In this document: one piece after another, positions 44,281-44,746 of the stretch
How positions within the stretch are numbered: the stretch's first letter is position 1
Layout of the letters: the number at the start of each line of letters is the position of its first letter
Assembly: GCA_012730045.1 (NCBI GenBank)
Contig: JAAYBR010000147.1
Coordinates: forward strand, 1-44,746
Length of the DNA: 44,746 nt
Source of the DNA: Candidatus Hydrogenedentota bacterium
Lineage (GTDB): Bacteria > Hydrogenedentota > Hydrogenedentia > Hydrogenedentales > CAITNO01
Reading direction: 5' to 3'
Notes under the pieces: model-generated
What the model was told of the DNA's origin: nothing
Databases searched by the model: none
What the model saw: the letters and a program-made list of their open reading frames with translations, nothing else
Translations under genes and position numbers: made by a program

Positions 44281-44352
44281 GTAGACGCGCCATCTTGGCG
44301 CGTTCTTGTGATTTTCGTTGGCCCAAAGAACGCGCCTGGAAGGCGCGTCTAC
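44281..44352 (+). repeat. Palindromic repeat of GTAGACGCGCC type (family G)
   Basis: Outer arms GTAGACGCGCC (44281-44291) and GGCGCGTCTAC (44342-44352), inner arms GGCGCGTTCTT and AAGAACGCGCC, forming one long hairpin or two nested ones. It starts 27 bases after the EIIA stop and could serve as its transcription end. Relative of 31511-31585. Confidence 0.7.
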
Positions 44353-44487
44353 ATTGCGGGCGTTCTCGCCGACTTACTTCATCAGCAGCGCCGCGAAGCC
44401 ATCTCGTGCCCGCCGTAGCCCTGCCTGCACGAGATTGCTTCACGCGCTCCGCGCGTTCGCAATGACGGGGGGGGCGCCTCGCCGCTG

Positions 44488-44632
44488 GGAGGCCCACGCC
44501 AGGCACGTCACTGCGAGGAGACCGCCGCCTGACCTGTCGCTGCGAGGAGGCCCACGTCAGGCACGTCACTGCGAGGAGGCCCACGCCAGGCACGTCACTG
44601 CGAGGAGGCCCACGTCAGGCACGTCATTGCGA
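44488..44632 (+). repeat. Five tandem copies of a 29-bp unit
   Basis: Units start at 44488, 44517, 44546, 44575 and 44604. The consensus starts GGAGGCCCACG and ends CGTCACTGCGA; unit 2 is divergent. The end motif CGTCA(C/T)TGCGAG is the core of family D elements, and a decayed family D end (ACGAGATTGC ... CGCAATGACG) lies just before at 44428-44466. The stretch 44255-44746 has no gene. Confidence 0.85.
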
Positions 44633-44746
44633 GCCCCTGACCGCCGTGAGGCGGGAATTCGCATAAGAAAGTTGGCTCCCTGCATGATGATGTCGCGGGT
44701 CCCACAGAGTGGCCGGAGCTCGAATGGTGTCAGCGTACCCGTTCGC

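Noticed and set aside
44488-44632. Possible CRISPR-like array
   Set aside because: The 29-bp units follow each other without unique spacers and no cas genes are present. It is a tandem repeat.

Overview
The window is high-GC bacterial chromosome with long operon-like gene runs separated by repeat-rich intergenic DNA. No rRNA, tRNA or CRISPR array was found. The gene types suggest a free-living Gram-negative relative of the Planctomycetota/PVC or Hydrogenedentota group: a Tat-exported TIM-barrel protein, a DUF1080 lipoprotein, an exported FAD_oxidored protein, a GH99-like glycosidase, an LL-diaminopimelate aminotransferase and a giant surface protein ending in a CTERM-like tail. This placement is inference from gene content, not from a marker-gene tree.

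Layout. 1-301 holds the right part of a dispersed terminal-inverted-repeat element. 302-6130 (+) carries a Tat-exported TIM-barrel protein, a PhoB/PhoR-type two-component pair, a pseudopilin with its own strong promoter, a hexapeptide acyltransferase and a HAD hydrolase. A small membrane-anchored protein (-) follows. 6671-8975 is a repeat zone containing a group II intron with an intact reverse transcriptase. 9015-17608 looks like an envelope/glycan district: a GH99-like enzyme and a GT-C glycosyltransferase with a C-terminal jelly-roll-like domain (-), divergent from an alkaline-phosphatase-superfamily protein, a PHP-domain protein, a lipoprotein and a FAD-dependent oxidoreductase (+).

18045-26194 is a housekeeping block: gap and pgk (lower glycolysis), rpsO and pnp (translation and RNA decay), an M16 peptidase, dut and a TSUP transporter. 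Several of its members are separated by GC-rich hairpins followed by T runs. 26447-31448 holds an alpha/beta hydrolase, rmlC and a ketopantoate-reductase-like gene (-), a divergent quinone-oxidoreductase-like gene and a DUF1080 lipoprotein. 31725-35770 has an FmdB-type zinc ribbon protein, then argD-argF-argG (ornithine to argininosuccinate) and a small glycine-rich membrane protein. 37256-42298 encodes a 1680-residue surface protein built of InlB-like B-repeats and HYR/Ig-like modules. The window ends with a dapL-like aminotransferase, a PTS EIIA protein and repeat DNA.

The most unusual signal lies between genes. At least seven families of palindromic or inverted-repeat elements sit in nearly every long intergenic gap. 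The clearest is a 463-bp element at 36512-36974. It has 18-bp terminal inverted repeats and 14-bp flanking direct repeats, and it lies immediately upstream of a near-consensus promoter for the giant surface protein. Partial relatives are present at 33-216 and 6824-7090. Other notable features are a Cys-rich tail on phosphoglycerate kinase, an RGG-repeat tail on PNPase and a perfect EF-hand loop in the pseudopilin.
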